Positions 52,906 through 60,866 of a stretch of 64,000 bases of DNA are shown here, piece by piece. Within the stretch, counting starts at the first letter, position 1; each line of letters begins with the position of its first letter. The notes under the pieces are model-generated. The model ran no database searches and was not told the origin of the DNA. It saw nothing but the letters and a program-made list of their open reading frames with translations. The translations under genes were made by a program, and so were the position numbers. This DNA comes from Natrinema salinisoli (lineage in GTDB: Archaea; Halobacteriota; Halobacteria; Halobacteriales; Natrialbaceae): positions 248,001 to 312,000 of the forward strand of contig NZ_CP084470.1 in the NCBI RefSeq assembly GCF_020405205.1, in the 5' to 3' direction.

Positions 52906-53085
52906 TCAGCTGCCGTCAGTAGCTTCGTCAAAATCTTCTTCGTCTACTCGGGAGAATGATGTCCCGCCACATCTGCAACCATTTCGAGAACCAATCGGGA
53001 CTATTTCTCCATCGTCAGTATTCATGGCCGCATATGCGTTTCCGCATCGGTCGCAGACCACGAGAAAATCTTGATCTTCCCCCAT
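52906..53085 (-). CDS. Small zinc-finger protein
   Basis: The 59-residue protein reads MGEDQDFLVVCDRCGNAYAA, MNTDDGEIVPIGSRNGCRCG, GTSFSRVDEEDFDEATDGS. The CDRCG and CRCGG pairs form a zinc ribbon. The family is common in haloarchaea and of unknown role. The decayed relative at 44207-44405 has the same length and layout. Confidence 0.7.
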   Translation of the reverse strand: MGEDQDFLVVCDRCGNAYAAMNTDDGEIVPIGSRNGCRCGGTSFSRVDEEDFDEATDGS

Positions 53086-53295
53086 AGGTTAAGAGTTCCC
53101 AACTTCGTCAGATTACTTAAACTTTACAGGGAGCTAAACCAGTTCTGATTGAACACACCAGCTCCTGTACTAAACGGCAACTACGTGTACGAACTGATCG
53201 CGGCTCCAACACAGACCATTTCAACCCCAACTGATAATCAGCGTATGTCACGTGCGTGCCGTCGTTGGTCGTTATCGTGTGCTGGTTAGTGTCCT

Positions 53296-53646
53296 TCAAA
53301 TGGTTGGAAGCTCAGAATCCATAGCGAGGATTGCCGAAAGGTGGGACTCTTCTCGTCCGACTTGGGCTGTTGGCTCTACCACTTGCCCCTCAAGGTCGTA
53401 TTGGATGAACCCGGCCTCGGCTAACTTCGGAAGATGAACGTGTTGAAGGCTGGTCTGAATCTGTGTGACAATCTCGTCAGCAGTCTCTGCCAGTGGCATG
53501 TGATGATTGTGTTTGGCGATTGCGCTTGTAAGGTCAGTTTTCGAGACTGACTGTTGCTGATTTGCGAGTGTCGCAAGGACGATACGGCGATGCTTGTGTC
53601 CACAGACGTCAAGAACTGTGTCGAACGGGATGGGAATTTCGCTCAT
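53296..53646 (-). CDS. DUF7344 winged-helix protein
   Basis: The 116-residue protein follows the DUF7344 plan: FDTVLDVCGHKHRRIVLATL, ANQQQSVSKTDLTSAIAKHN, IQTSLQHVHLPKLAEAGFIQ, YDLEGQVVEPTAQV. It stands next to a Bat-type gene on the same strand, as does the member at 45451. It is presumed to be a regulator. The family's usual LHH is LQH here. Confidence 0.8.
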   Translation of the reverse strand: MSEIPIPFDTVLDVCGHKHRRIVLATLANQQQSVSKTDLTSAIAKHNHHMPLAETADEIVTQIQTSLQHVHLPKLAEAGFIQYDLEGQVVEPTAQVGREESHLSAILAMDSELPTI

Positions 53647-53719
53647 TACATTATCATCTTCAGAGGCCTACACGAATCACTCACACGTTTTAATGGCCAA
53701 TGCGCTTTTAAACCCACTC

Positions 53720-54376
53720 TCAAGGGGGAGCCGATACGTCGGATAGCGTATTTCCGAGGATGTGTTTGATTCCGCGCCGGAGTCTGGATGCGACGGCCTG
53801 CGGTGTGATGCCGAGTTCGTCGCCGAGGTCTGCCATCGTCACGTCACGGGGTGTGTTGAAGTACCCTCGCTTGTACGCGAGCACCAGTGCCTCCTGCTGG
53901 GTGTCGGTGAGTGTGGTTTCAGCCTCCGAGTCGATGGGTGTGAGCGCGTGCAATTTGGTGAGCGTCGTCGAAATGCCTAAATCCCGACATTTTTCTTGAC
54001 ACGCCGCGATGGCACGTTGGTCGTCACCCTGAATATCGAACGTCCACTGCTCGTTGGTGCCGACCACTTTAATAGGGGTAACCCCCGTTTCTATCAGCGC
54101 GCTCAGAACGCCGTCGTACCCCATCTCCCACTCGACGCGCAACAGATGCTCGTCAACAACGGAATCGACGAACCGGATGTTCTCCACGCCCGGATGTTCG
54201 ACAAACGCATTCTCGATGTCGTCAACATCAGTCCCGCGAACCCAGAAATAGGGAATCATAACATCTTTGGCCGGAATAATTCGCTCCAGTTCGACAATCA
54301 CTTCCGGTAATTGTTCGAACAGGGTTCCTAAGGGGAACTGGCCGGACGGAATCGTAAACGTCGCTTCGGTAGCCAT
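53720..54376 (-). CDS. Bat-type HTH regulator
   Basis: The protein has 218 residues from MATEATFTIPSGQFPLGTLF. The C-terminal HTH_10 domain reads LTDTQQEALVLAYKRGYFNT, PRDVTMADLGDELGITPQAV, ASRLRRGIKHILGNTL. It is a close paralogue of the gene at 46259. The longer frame to 54649 adds 91 residues without family features. It probably forms an operon with the DUF7344 gene 73 bases downstream. Confidence 0.85.
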   Translation of the reverse strand: MATEATFTIPSGQFPLGTLFEQLPEVIVELERIIPAKDVMIPYFWVRGTDVDDIENAFVEHPGVENIRFVDSVVDEHLLRVEWEMGYDGVLSALIETGVTPIKVVGTNEQWTFDIQGDDQRAIAACQEKCRDLGISTTLTKLHALTPIDSEAETTLTDTQQEALVLAYKRGYFNTPRDVTMADLGDELGITPQAVASRLRRGIKHILGNTLSDVSAPP

Positions 54377-54536
54377 TATCGAGTCAGTCTTCCACCCCAG
54401 TAAAGTAATAGTAGCCATACAAATAATCGAAAAACGCAATTTCACATAGAGACACGCGACTGCTATCTGAAACGATAAATTCGCTCTGTACTGAGCGATC
54501 ACGACCTTCGTAAATCGAGCTGGGTCTCGGCTGCAT

Positions 54537-54612
54537 TTGCGCATTCTATTCAGCAGCGGCTGCTCATTCTGCGTAAACACTGTCAGAAACGGCGTGCTGA
54601 CTACAGAGGATG
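54537..54612 (+). repeat. Dispersed intergenic repeat, copy C
   Basis: It contains CATTCTATTCAGCAGCGGC, CTGTCAGAAACGGCGTGCTG and ACTACAGAGGATG, aligning best with copy A. It lies 40 bases before the gene at 54652. Confidence 0.55.
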
Positions 54613-54651
54613 TAGTCAGCGCCTCTGTTCGGCGTTTTTTTGACCTCATAG

Positions 54652-55011
54652 ATGGTGCACCAGTCTATGGAAGAGGACATCCCTCTCGATGGCCGGACGC
54701 TTATTGGCGTTGCAAATACCGATGCTGGCGAAGTGAGTGGGGATACCCGCTTCGAGTTTGAGCAAGAGAGCCACCGGATTTACGCACACTATTCAGGTGG
54801 GGACATCGTCGATGGGCATCTCGTTGGGACGTTCGATGGTCGTGAGTGGGACATCAGGTATTCACAAATCAACTCGGAGCACGAAACTGCGAGTGGCCAC
54901 TCCGTAGGTACCGTCGAACTGCTTGACGACGGTCGCGTGCGTATCGAAGACGAGTGGGAGTGGGAATCGCGGGATGGCAGTGGCGAGTCAGTGCTCGAAG
55001 AGCTCTCCTGA
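54652..55011 (+). CDS. Conserved beta-rich protein (n-acetylglutamate-synthase-like name group)
   Basis: The 119-residue protein reads LDGRTLIGVANTDAGEVSGD, TRFEFEQESHRIYAHYSGGD, IVDGHLVGTFDGREWDIRYS, QINSEHETASGHSVGTVELL, then RVRIEDEWEWESRDGSGESV. This is the repeated-strand pattern of a bacterial and archaeal family often mislabelled as n-acetylglutamate synthase. No acetyltransferase motif is present. The true function is unknown. ATG at 54667 is an alternative start. Confidence 0.7.
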   Translation: MVHQSMEEDIPLDGRTLIGVANTDAGEVSGDTRFEFEQESHRIYAHYSGGDIVDGHLVGTFDGREWDIRYSQINSEHETASGHSVGTVELLDDGRVRIEDEWEWESRDGSGESVLEELS

Positions 55012-55106
55012 AACAAACCTCTGCCCTGACCGATACACGCTCTCTATGCAGGAGGTGAACCACATACCCGGCGGCTGTCAGTAGCGATGTGCCCGATAAA
55101 GAGGGT

Positions 55107-55295
55107 CTATACAGTATCGAATACGACACCGGTAATCTGGACTAGTGCACTACCATCGGGGCATTCGGTCACATCGAATATTCTAGCCGTGTACACCGAC
55201 AACAGCGAGTTGAAGTCCCTAAGACTGACGAATTGACAGATGAGCGTGGACGCTACTTTCCGGATGCCGAACGGGGCTGAGCCAAGAGCGATCAA
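55107..55295 (-). pseudogene. Small conserved-looking fragment
   Basis: The frame opens at a TTG directly after a TGA and gives 62 residues: APFGIRKVASTLICQFVSLR, DFNSLLSVYTARIFDVTECP, DGSALVQITGVVFDTV. The wording is protein-like and ends cleanly, but there is no ATG. It is probably the 3' part of a longer gene cut by the rearrangement that left the HNH fragment next to it. The family is not recognised. Confidence 0.35.
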
Positions 55296-55324
55296 TCAAT
55301 AAGGGTTGTAACCACGAGTACCCA

Positions 55325-55743
55325 CTAAATCATGGACTGGTCCGTGGTAGGACGAAGAAATGAGTCCTCCACGAGTCCGTCCAGATAGTCGTTGATGCCC
55401 TCCGCGATGAGTTGCCGTCGCTTGGCGAGGAACTCCTCGTAGTTCTCAATTTTCCAGAGCTGTTCATCTAGCGGAATAAACGCGGGTTCCAGCGCACCTA
55501 GATGATTCTCGCGGACGGTTGGGAGATACTCAGTCGGTCGTGAATCGAATATGTCAAGGTATCCCGATTAGGTGAGTGGGACACGGTTCGCGACTTCATT
55601 CACACGCTTCCTGTCGTGGTGGTTGTTCCCCGAATCGTATCCTGTCCGTTCTAACTGGGCTCGCGGGAAGATATGATGGCTTTGAATTGCGTAACGATCT
55701 CCACCGTTACAATCCAAACCTTGCAACTGAGCCGGTATGTATG
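55325..55743 (-). pseudogene. Fragment of DUF262/HNH (GmrSD-like) protein
   Basis: Read leftward, the frame gives RYAIQSHHIFPRAQLERTGY, DSGNNHHDRKRVNEVANRVP and LT, then a TAA. It continues in the same frame as SGYLDIFDSRPTEYLPTVRE, FIPLDEQLWKIENYEEFLAK and RRQLIAEGINDYLDGLV. The HHIFP and NEVANR text is the HNH part of DUF262-DUF1524 (GmrSD-type, modified-DNA restriction) proteins, and the rest is their C-terminal end. The first several hundred residues are missing beyond about 55743. This is the remnant of a defence gene. Confidence 0.6.
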
Positions 55744-55791
55744 ACACATCTTTGTCAATAATAATTAAGTAAGAGGCTACACTTCAGAAAG

Positions 55792-55887
55792 ATGATGTTC
55801 TCTAATAACCAAACCGACCAACCTGAACTGCAATCGGTACCGACACCCGCTGTGGCGACCACCGCAGCGGAGGAGGTGGGCCGATGA
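55792..55887 (+). CDS. Possible 31-residue leader peptide before the monooxygenase
   Basis: The frame MMFSNNQTDQPELQSVPTPA followed by VATTAAEEVGR ends at a TGA that overlaps the monooxygenase ATG (ATGA, 55884-55887). It might be a coupling peptide or the broken end of a former gene. Confidence 0.25.
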   Translation: MMFSNNQTDQPELQSVPTPAVATTAAEEVGR

Positions 55888-57710
55888 GCTCGCCAGAGCA
55901 GATGTCCGATGGCGACATCGACCATGCGACCGAGACGGCACAGGCGTACCTGGCGGAGCTCGAGGATGCGATGCGCCGGGAGGATGCCGCCGCTGCGGCG
56001 GAGATGTTCTGTGAGTCGAGCTACTGGCGCGACCTGGTCGCGTTTACCTGGAACATCAAGACGGTGGAGAATCCCAGTGGCGTCGAGGACATGCTCGAGG
56101 AGACACTCGCGCACATCGGTCCGTCGGACTTCGAGCTTAGCGAGCCGGCGGAGGAGGAGGATGGGATCATCACCGCCTGGTTCACCTTCGAGACCGAGGT
56201 GGGTCGTGGTGAGGGTGTCGTCCGGCTGAAAGATGGCGGTGCGTGGACCTTCCTGACCGCACTGACGGAGCTGAAGGGGCATGAGGAGCCCAAGGGCAGA
56301 GACCGACCGATAGGCGCAGAGGCAGTTGCGGACCCAGACCGCAAAACGTGGACAGAGCGCCGTGAGGAGGAGCTGGAGAACCTGGGGTACACCGAACAGC
56401 CGCACACCGTGATCGTCGGTGGGGGACAGGGCGGCATCGCACTCGGTGCACGGCTCCGCCAGCTCGGCGTGCCCACGATCATCGTCGAGAAGAACGACCG
56501 GCCGGGCGACTCCTGGCGCAACCGGTACAAGGGGCTCGCGCTGCACGACCCCGTCTGGTACGACCACCTCCCGTATATCAAGTTCCCCGACAACTGGCCG
56601 GTGTTCTCACCGAAGGACAAGCTCGGCGATTGGCTGGAAATGTACACGCAGGTGATGGAGCTGAACTACTGGTCGAAGACCGAGGCCACCAGTGCACAGT
56701 ACGACGAGGAGACGGGCACTTGGGAGGTCGAGGTCAACCGCGACGGTGAGGAGCTCGTGCTGCGCCCACAAGAGCTCGTGATGGCGACGGGCATGAGCGG
56801 CAAGCCCAACGTACCCGACCTCTCCGGCGAGGAGCGCTTCAGCGGCGAGGTACACCACTCATCCGAGCACCCCGGCCCCGACGAGGAGTATGAGGGCAAG
56901 TCCGTGGTAGTGGTGGGCTCGAACAACTCAGCCCACGACATCTGTGAGGGGCTCTGGGAGGTCGGCGCGGACGTGACGATGGTGCAGCGGTCATCGACGT
57001 GCGTCGTCAAGAGGGACTCAATGCTGGAGCACGCACTCGGTGATCTGTACTCCGAGCAGGCCGTCGAGAACGGCATCAACACCCACCGGGCGGACATGAT
57101 CTTCGCATCCGTCCCGTACCGCATCATGCATGAGTTCGAAAAACCCAAGTATGACACGATCAGAGAGATCGACGCCGACTTTTACGAGGCGCTCGAGGAC
57201 ACCGGATTCATGATCGACTTTGGTCCCGACGACTCGGGGCTGTTCATGAAGTACCTCCGCCGTGGCTCGGGCTACTACATCGACACCGGCGCCAGTCAGC
57301 TCATTATCGACGGTGAGGTCGAGGTGGCCCGTGGGCAGGTGACCGAGTTCACCGAGGATGCGATCCTGCTGGAGGATGGCACCGAACTCCCCGCCGACCT
57401 TGTCGTGTACGCCACGGGGTACGGCTCGATGAACGGCTGGGTGGCCGGCCTGATGGATGAGGAGACGGCGCGGCAGGCGGGGAAGGTCTGGGGGCTCGGC
57501 TCAGACACGCCCAAAGACCCCGGACCGTGGGAGGGCGAGCAGCGCAACATGTGGAAGCCGACGCAGGTGGAACAACTGTGGTTCCACGGTGGCAACCTGC
57601 ACCAGTCACGCCACTACTCGCTGTATCTGGCGCTGCAGCTGAAGGCACGCTATGAGGAGATCCCCACGCCGGTGTACGGCAGGCAGGAAGTCCACCACGA
57701 GGGGATCTAG
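55884..57710 (+). CDS. Flavin-dependent monooxygenase with SnoaL-like N-terminus
   Basis: The 608-residue protein begins with a SnoaL/NTF2-like domain (about 10-135: QAYLAELEDAMRREDAAAAA, MFCESSYWRDLVAFTWNIKT, WFTFETEVGRGEGVVRLKDG). The flavin monooxygenase body follows. FAD binding is in VIVGGGQGGIALGARLRQLG (179-184 GGGQGG) and the NADPH site is VVVVGSNNSAHDICEGLWEV. FSGEVHHSSEHPG corresponds to the family fingerprint between the two sites. It may oxygenate nitrogen, sulfur or ketone compounds. GC content is much higher than in nearby genes, and it is bounded by broken genes, so recent acquisition is likely. Confidence 0.85.
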   Translation: MSSPEQMSDGDIDHATETAQAYLAELEDAMRREDAAAAAEMFCESSYWRDLVAFTWNIKTVENPSGVEDMLEETLAHIGPSDFELSEPAEEEDGIITAWFTFETEVGRGEGVVRLKDGGAWTFLTALTELKGHEEPKGRDRPIGAEAVADPDRKTWTERREEELENLGYTEQPHTVIVGGGQGGIALGARLRQLGVPTIIVEKNDRPGDSWRNRYKGLALHDPVWYDHLPYIKFPDNWPVFSPKDKLGDWLEMYTQVMELNYWSKTEATSAQYDEETGTWEVEVNRDGEELVLRPQELVMATGMSGKPNVPDLSGEERFSGEVHHSSEHPGPDEEYEGKSVVVVGSNNSAHDICEGLWEVGADVTMVQRSSTCVVKRDSMLEHALGDLYSEQAVENGINTHRADMIFASVPYRIMHEFEKPKYDTIREIDADFYEALEDTGFMIDFGPDDSGLFMKYLRRGSGYYIDTGASQLIIDGEVEVARGQVTEFTEDAILLEDGTELPADLVVYATGYGSMNGWVAGLMDEETARQAGKVWGLGSDTPKDPGPWEGEQRNMWKPTQVEQLWFHGGNLHQSRHYSLYLALQLKARYEEIPTPVYGRQEVHHEGI

Positions 57711-57807
57711 CGGCCGCTCTCCCAAGGACGGTCGCCTGACAGGCGATACCCCTTCGGAGATCGGATGGCTGGTCGGCATCACCTCAAGTGGTGCTCGCCG
57801 TCCGCAC

Positions 57808-57969
57808 TCACCGGCCGAACTGCGCCGCAGGTGGTGTGTCCATCGCAAGCACGTGCGCCCCGACCAGATCCATCTCCACCTCGAGGTGGGCCGCCAGTGA
57901 GATCAGCTCCTCACGGGCGGCCCAGCTCACACACGCATCGGCACCGATCCGTTCGTTCGAGCGCTCGCC
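57808..57969 (-). pseudogene. C-terminal gene fragment in mosaic region
   Basis: Read leftward, the frame has no start codon but reads GERSNERIGADACVSWAARE, ELISLAAHLEVEMDLVGAHV and LAMDTPPAAQFGR and then stops. Codon use and wording are those of a real protein end. Upstream it is cut by an in-frame TAA next to the opposite-strand fragment at 57961. Confidence 0.4.
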
Positions 57970-58062
57970 TTAGCCCCGCTCGTCGAGTTCGGCAGCGACC
58001 CCGAACTCGAACGTGTTCGTCGCGAACTCGACCGCGCCGAGAAACTGGAGGCGTCGGAATGA
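57961..58062 (+). pseudogene. C-terminal gene fragment in mosaic region
   Basis: The frame gives LAPLVEFGSDPELERVRREL and DRAEKLEASE and stops at 58060, overlapping an ATG at 58059. It looks like the helical end of a real protein with its 5' part lost. Family unknown. Confidence 0.35.
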
Positions 58063-58528
58063 CCGCCTCAATCACCGTCGGCGGTCTCATCGACGAACCG
58101 TCGCGCCGTGTCGATTACTTTGGGATCACCCCAAGGGCCTCGACGAGCGGTTCCATCTCACCGAGCCGGCCACGGCGAATACCGTGATCAACCACAACGT
58201 GATCGAGGAGATCTCCAGCGCCGAGACGATCCTGTCGGAAGCCGTTAAGATCGACGGAGACGGGAGTGGCCTGACGTTCCGGGCGAACAAGTTCCTCGTC
58301 GCGATCGGTCTCAATAATAAAAACGGTACTGATGACGGGAGTCGAGAACTATCCAGTGATCGACGCAAAAACAACTGGTGGGGAAGTGTGGACGGTCCTG
58401 AGGAAGCAACGTTCAATCAGGACGCTGATGAGGACGGTCGCAGTGATGTTATCGGGAATGCCACGGTCAAGCCGTTCCTCCGCAATCCTCCAGGTAAGGA
58501 GAGGCAGGGCAAGGGCAACGGAAACTAA
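58059..58528 (+). pseudogene. Frameshifted frame ending in a beta-helix protein tail
   Basis: An ATG at 58059 gives MTASITVGGLIDEPSRRVDY and FGITP, after which the frame is lost. One base later the text resumes as KGLDERFHLTEPATANTVIN and runs to KNNWWGSVDGPEEATFNQDA, DEDGRSDVIGNATVKPFLRN and a Gly/Lys end. NNWWGSVDGP is typical for the last coil of secreted right-handed beta-helix proteins. So this is a joined remnant of a surface-protein gene, with a one-base break near 58130-58135. Confidence 0.45.
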
Positions 58529-58680
58529 ACAAGTAACAATATTTTATATGATTGAGTTGCTCCGATTGTGTCTCAAACACGTTATGACTCGTTACAGCAA
58601 CGATTTTACCCGTAATTTGTTGGATGTACCCTCTGTACTGACCGATCCAATCTGATCGAATTGGGAGAGAATTCTGTGGG

Positions 58681-58730
58681 AGATACGCGCTTTGTATTCA
58701 GCACGACTCGCTGAACATCATCTGAAACTG
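58681..58730 (+). repeat. Dispersed intergenic repeat, copy D
   Basis: AGATACGCGCTTTGTATTCA followed by GCACGACTCGCTGAACATCA and a CTGAAACTGG tail matches the first half of copies A and B; the second half is lost. It lies in the 377-base gap before the recombinase module, which otherwise holds no gene. Confidence 0.55.
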
Positions 58731-58865
58731 GCACGATCCTCAACGGTATCTCCGCAGATCTACTTACAACCATATCAGGGCCGAATGATACGTAATTTAC
58801 CACATCTGTCTCTACTACTCACACGTGCCGTCTTGGAAACCCCCCTTTCAGACATATCCTCAATT

Positions 58866-58895
58866 AACGTTAGAACTAACAAGCAAGCTAACGTT
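58866..58895. promoter_or_regulatory. Inverted-repeat operator before the AbrB-recombinase pair
   Basis: AACGTTAG (58866-58873) and CTAACGTT (58888-58895) are perfect complements. Inside, GTTAG-AA-CTAAC (58869-58880) forms a second dyad, so three GTTAG-type half sites lie within 30 bases. The site ends eleven bases before the AbrB start and is a likely target of the AbrB-type protein or the recombinase. Confidence 0.5.
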
Positions 58896-58905
58896 GGTGG
58901 GAGCA

Positions 58906-59067
58906 ATGCCGAAGCGAACCACGACGAGGGTCTCCCAGAACAGTAACGGCCAGTACCAAGTGACGATCCCGAAGGCGATGGGCGACGCTCTCGACCTTGC
59001 TGGCGAGGACGTCGAGTGGGATATCGTCTCGTCAACGAAACTCGCCCTCGAGAAAGCTGATGAGTAG
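58906..59067 (+). CDS. AbrB/SpoVT-type small DNA-binding protein
   Basis: The 53-residue protein MPKRTTTRVSQNSNGQYQVT then IPKAMGDALDLAGEDVEWDI and VSSTKLALEKADE is a single swapped-hairpin AbrB domain, as in antitoxins and transition regulators. It overlaps the recombinase gene by eight bases, so the two are made together. It may repress the pair through the inverted repeats just upstream. Confidence 0.7.
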   Translation: MPKRTTTRVSQNSNGQYQVTIPKAMGDALDLAGEDVEWDIVSSTKLALEKADE

Positions 59068-59752
59068 GGCTGCTGCGTTCATCCGCAAGTCACAAGGGAG
59101 CGACGACGACGTCTCCCTCGAGTTGCAGCGCAAACGTGTCCCGGAGCTCGCGGAGAGACTGGCCGATGAGGTCGACGTGATCGACCTCGGTGTTCACACC
59201 GGATTCAGCGTGCACATGAAGGGCGCCACCGAGGAACGGATCGACGCGAACCCGGAGGTAGAGACATTACTCGAGACACTCCACGGCGGTGAATACGACT
59301 ACCTCGTCGCGTGGGATGATACTCGCTTGGCTCGTGACCAATTCTACTGGGAACTAAAACGGGCGGCTGTCCTCGGCGACTGTCTGTTCGAGTTTGTCGA
59401 GGACCCACCGGAGGACGAACTCACCTTCCGAGTCCAAAGAGCCGTCGAGAGCGATGTCAAACGCCGGGAGATAAAGAAATCGCAGGCCGCGATGGATGCC
59501 CGTGAACAGCGTGGGGACGACCACGGACGTCCGCCCTTCGGCCTCTGCTACGACGAGGACGGCAGACGGTGGATCCCCGATCGCGAGAGTGGGGAGTTCG
59601 CGACTGCCCTCGAAGTGATCCGACTTCGAGAAACTGGCCGTTCCTGGAGAGACATTGGTGACGAAACGGGTGTGAACCGATCAACCGCCCGTGGAATCTA
59701 CAATCGGCGAGACCGCTATCTCGAAGAAGCCGAAACCGGAATGGTAGCATGA
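59060..59752 (+). CDS. Small serine recombinase (resolvase family)
   Basis: The 230-residue protein has a resolvase catalytic domain at about 1-145: AAFIRKSQGSDDDVSLELQR with the likely nucleophile Ser11, and EYDYLVAWDDTRLARDQFYW with the DRL-x-R-like arginines. A basic helix (VESDVKRREIKKSQAAMDAR) leads to a C-terminal HTH (VIRLRETGRSWRDIGDETGV, NRSTARGIYNRRDRYLEEAE). It is in the size class of invertases and resolvases rather than large phage integrases. Its DNA site is not known. Confidence 0.8.
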   Translation: MSRAAAFIRKSQGSDDDVSLELQRKRVPELAERLADEVDVIDLGVHTGFSVHMKGATEERIDANPEVETLLETLHGGEYDYLVAWDDTRLARDQFYWELKRAAVLGDCLFEFVEDPPEDELTFRVQRAVESDVKRREIKKSQAAMDAREQRGDDHGRPPFGLCYDEDGRRWIPDRESGEFATALEVIRLRETGRSWRDIGDETGVNRSTARGIYNRRDRYLEEAETGMVA

Positions 59753-60261
59753 TCAGCGATTTGCTCAAGTGGCCTCTCGAGTCAAGGTCAACCCCTAGGC
59801 AACCAAAAACGACACCGGAAGGGAATACTCCTCCCGGTGGCCGATCGAAGCGAGCGGTGTCGTGCGGGACTGTCGTTCGCTGCGTCTTGTCGCCGGTCGC
59901 GCCCTTACCATGAACGCGGGTAGATGTTGGTGGGTGCCTCTGGCCATCGACCAGCACAACATGGTCTAATCCGAGAGCAAATAGGACTGCTACTTGCATG
60001 AGACTATGACACTCAGCACGATACTATGAAAAACCGTGTACTATTACGGTTTGGCCTATTTCGAGGTCGGTCGTTTATGCCCAGGGTGTCTGTAAACGGG
60101 GTTTCCCAGACAGTCCCGTAGGAGACAACAGTTACTAATAAATTCCGCGTGCCGTTGAGCTAATTAGGCCAGTAAGTACACATGCGGACATACCGCTGAG
60201 TTACCTTGTCAACAATACCTACACCCGTGTATTTATACTGAGCTAAACGCGCATAGGACAC
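59753..60261. other. Non-coding stretch after the recombinase, with hairpin
   Basis: No gene is accepted here. An imperfect hairpin, CACCGG (59813-59818) with CCGGTG (59834-59839), could be a terminator or recombination site. The next 130 bases are GC-rich and open in several frames, and could be a remnant. A run before 60262 is AT-rich and likely the MOSC promoter. Confidence 0.35.
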
Positions 60262-60753
60262 ATGACCGGGAGTGGCACTGTCGAACGAATTTTTATCGCA
60301 CCTGAAGCCGAAGCGGAGATGGAAGAACAGACCGACGTTGAAGCAGTTGCCGGAAGAGGTCTTCGAGGTGATCGCTACTTTAGCGAGATTGAGACGGGAA
60401 CCTTCGTCGAGTGGGAGCCAGATGAAGAACGCCACGATGGGTATGACCTCACGTTGATCGAGCAGGAGGCTGTCACAGCAATCGAACGTGAAGCGGGAAT
60501 CGAACTCGCACCAGGAGAACACCGACGAAACATCGAAACCCGCGATGTCGCACTCAATCATCTCGTTGGGCAACGATTCCGAGTCGGTGACGCCATCTGT
60601 CGAGGGGATCGACTGTGTGAACCGTGTAATCATCTGCAGCGCATCACTCAGGACGGCGTATTGCAGGCACTCACTCACCGCGGTGGACTCCGAGCGAACA
60701 TTCTCGAAGATGGAATTATTCGCCCCGGAGACGTTATCGAACCGCTCGAATAA
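60262..60753 (+). CDS. MOSC-domain protein
   Basis: The 163-residue protein is a single MOSC domain: GTVERIFIAPEAEAEMEEQT, GRGLRGDRYF, TLIEQEAVTAIEREAGIELA, PGEHRRNIETRDVALNHLVG and GDRLCEPCNHLQRIT. MOSC proteins bind molybdenum cofactor or carry sulfur on the conserved Cys (here in CEPC). It might take part in detoxifying N-hydroxylated compounds or in sulfur delivery. The neighbouring enzyme of sulfur amino-acid metabolism reads toward it. Confidence 0.88.
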   Translation: MTGSGTVERIFIAPEAEAEMEEQTDVEAVAGRGLRGDRYFSEIETGTFVEWEPDEERHDGYDLTLIEQEAVTAIEREAGIELAPGEHRRNIETRDVALNHLVGQRFRVGDAICRGDRLCEPCNHLQRITQDGVLQALTHRGGLRANILEDGIIRPGDVIEPLE

Positions 60754-60866
60754 TCTGCGTTCTCTCGTTTAGAAACAGTTCGCATTCCCGCTTGCGGCTG
60801 TCACATCTGGTGGACAATCGACCCGCTTGCGGATCGGAATGGTTGGGAGGAAAGGGAAACGTGCGT

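Noticed and set aside
53117-53299. A TTG-started leftward frame overlapping the DUF7344 stop
   Set aside because: The start codon is weak and the basic, Cys-containing text is unlike neighbouring proteins.
57710-57717. GCGGCCGC right after the monooxygenase stop, suggesting a cloning site
   Set aside because: One rare-cutter site in GC-rich DNA is expected by chance, and no vector-like sequence surrounds it.
59457-59999. A 180-codon leftward frame across the recombinase end and the hairpin
   Set aside because: Its first half is antisense to the recombinase HTH and its remainder crosses the hairpin; no family features were seen.
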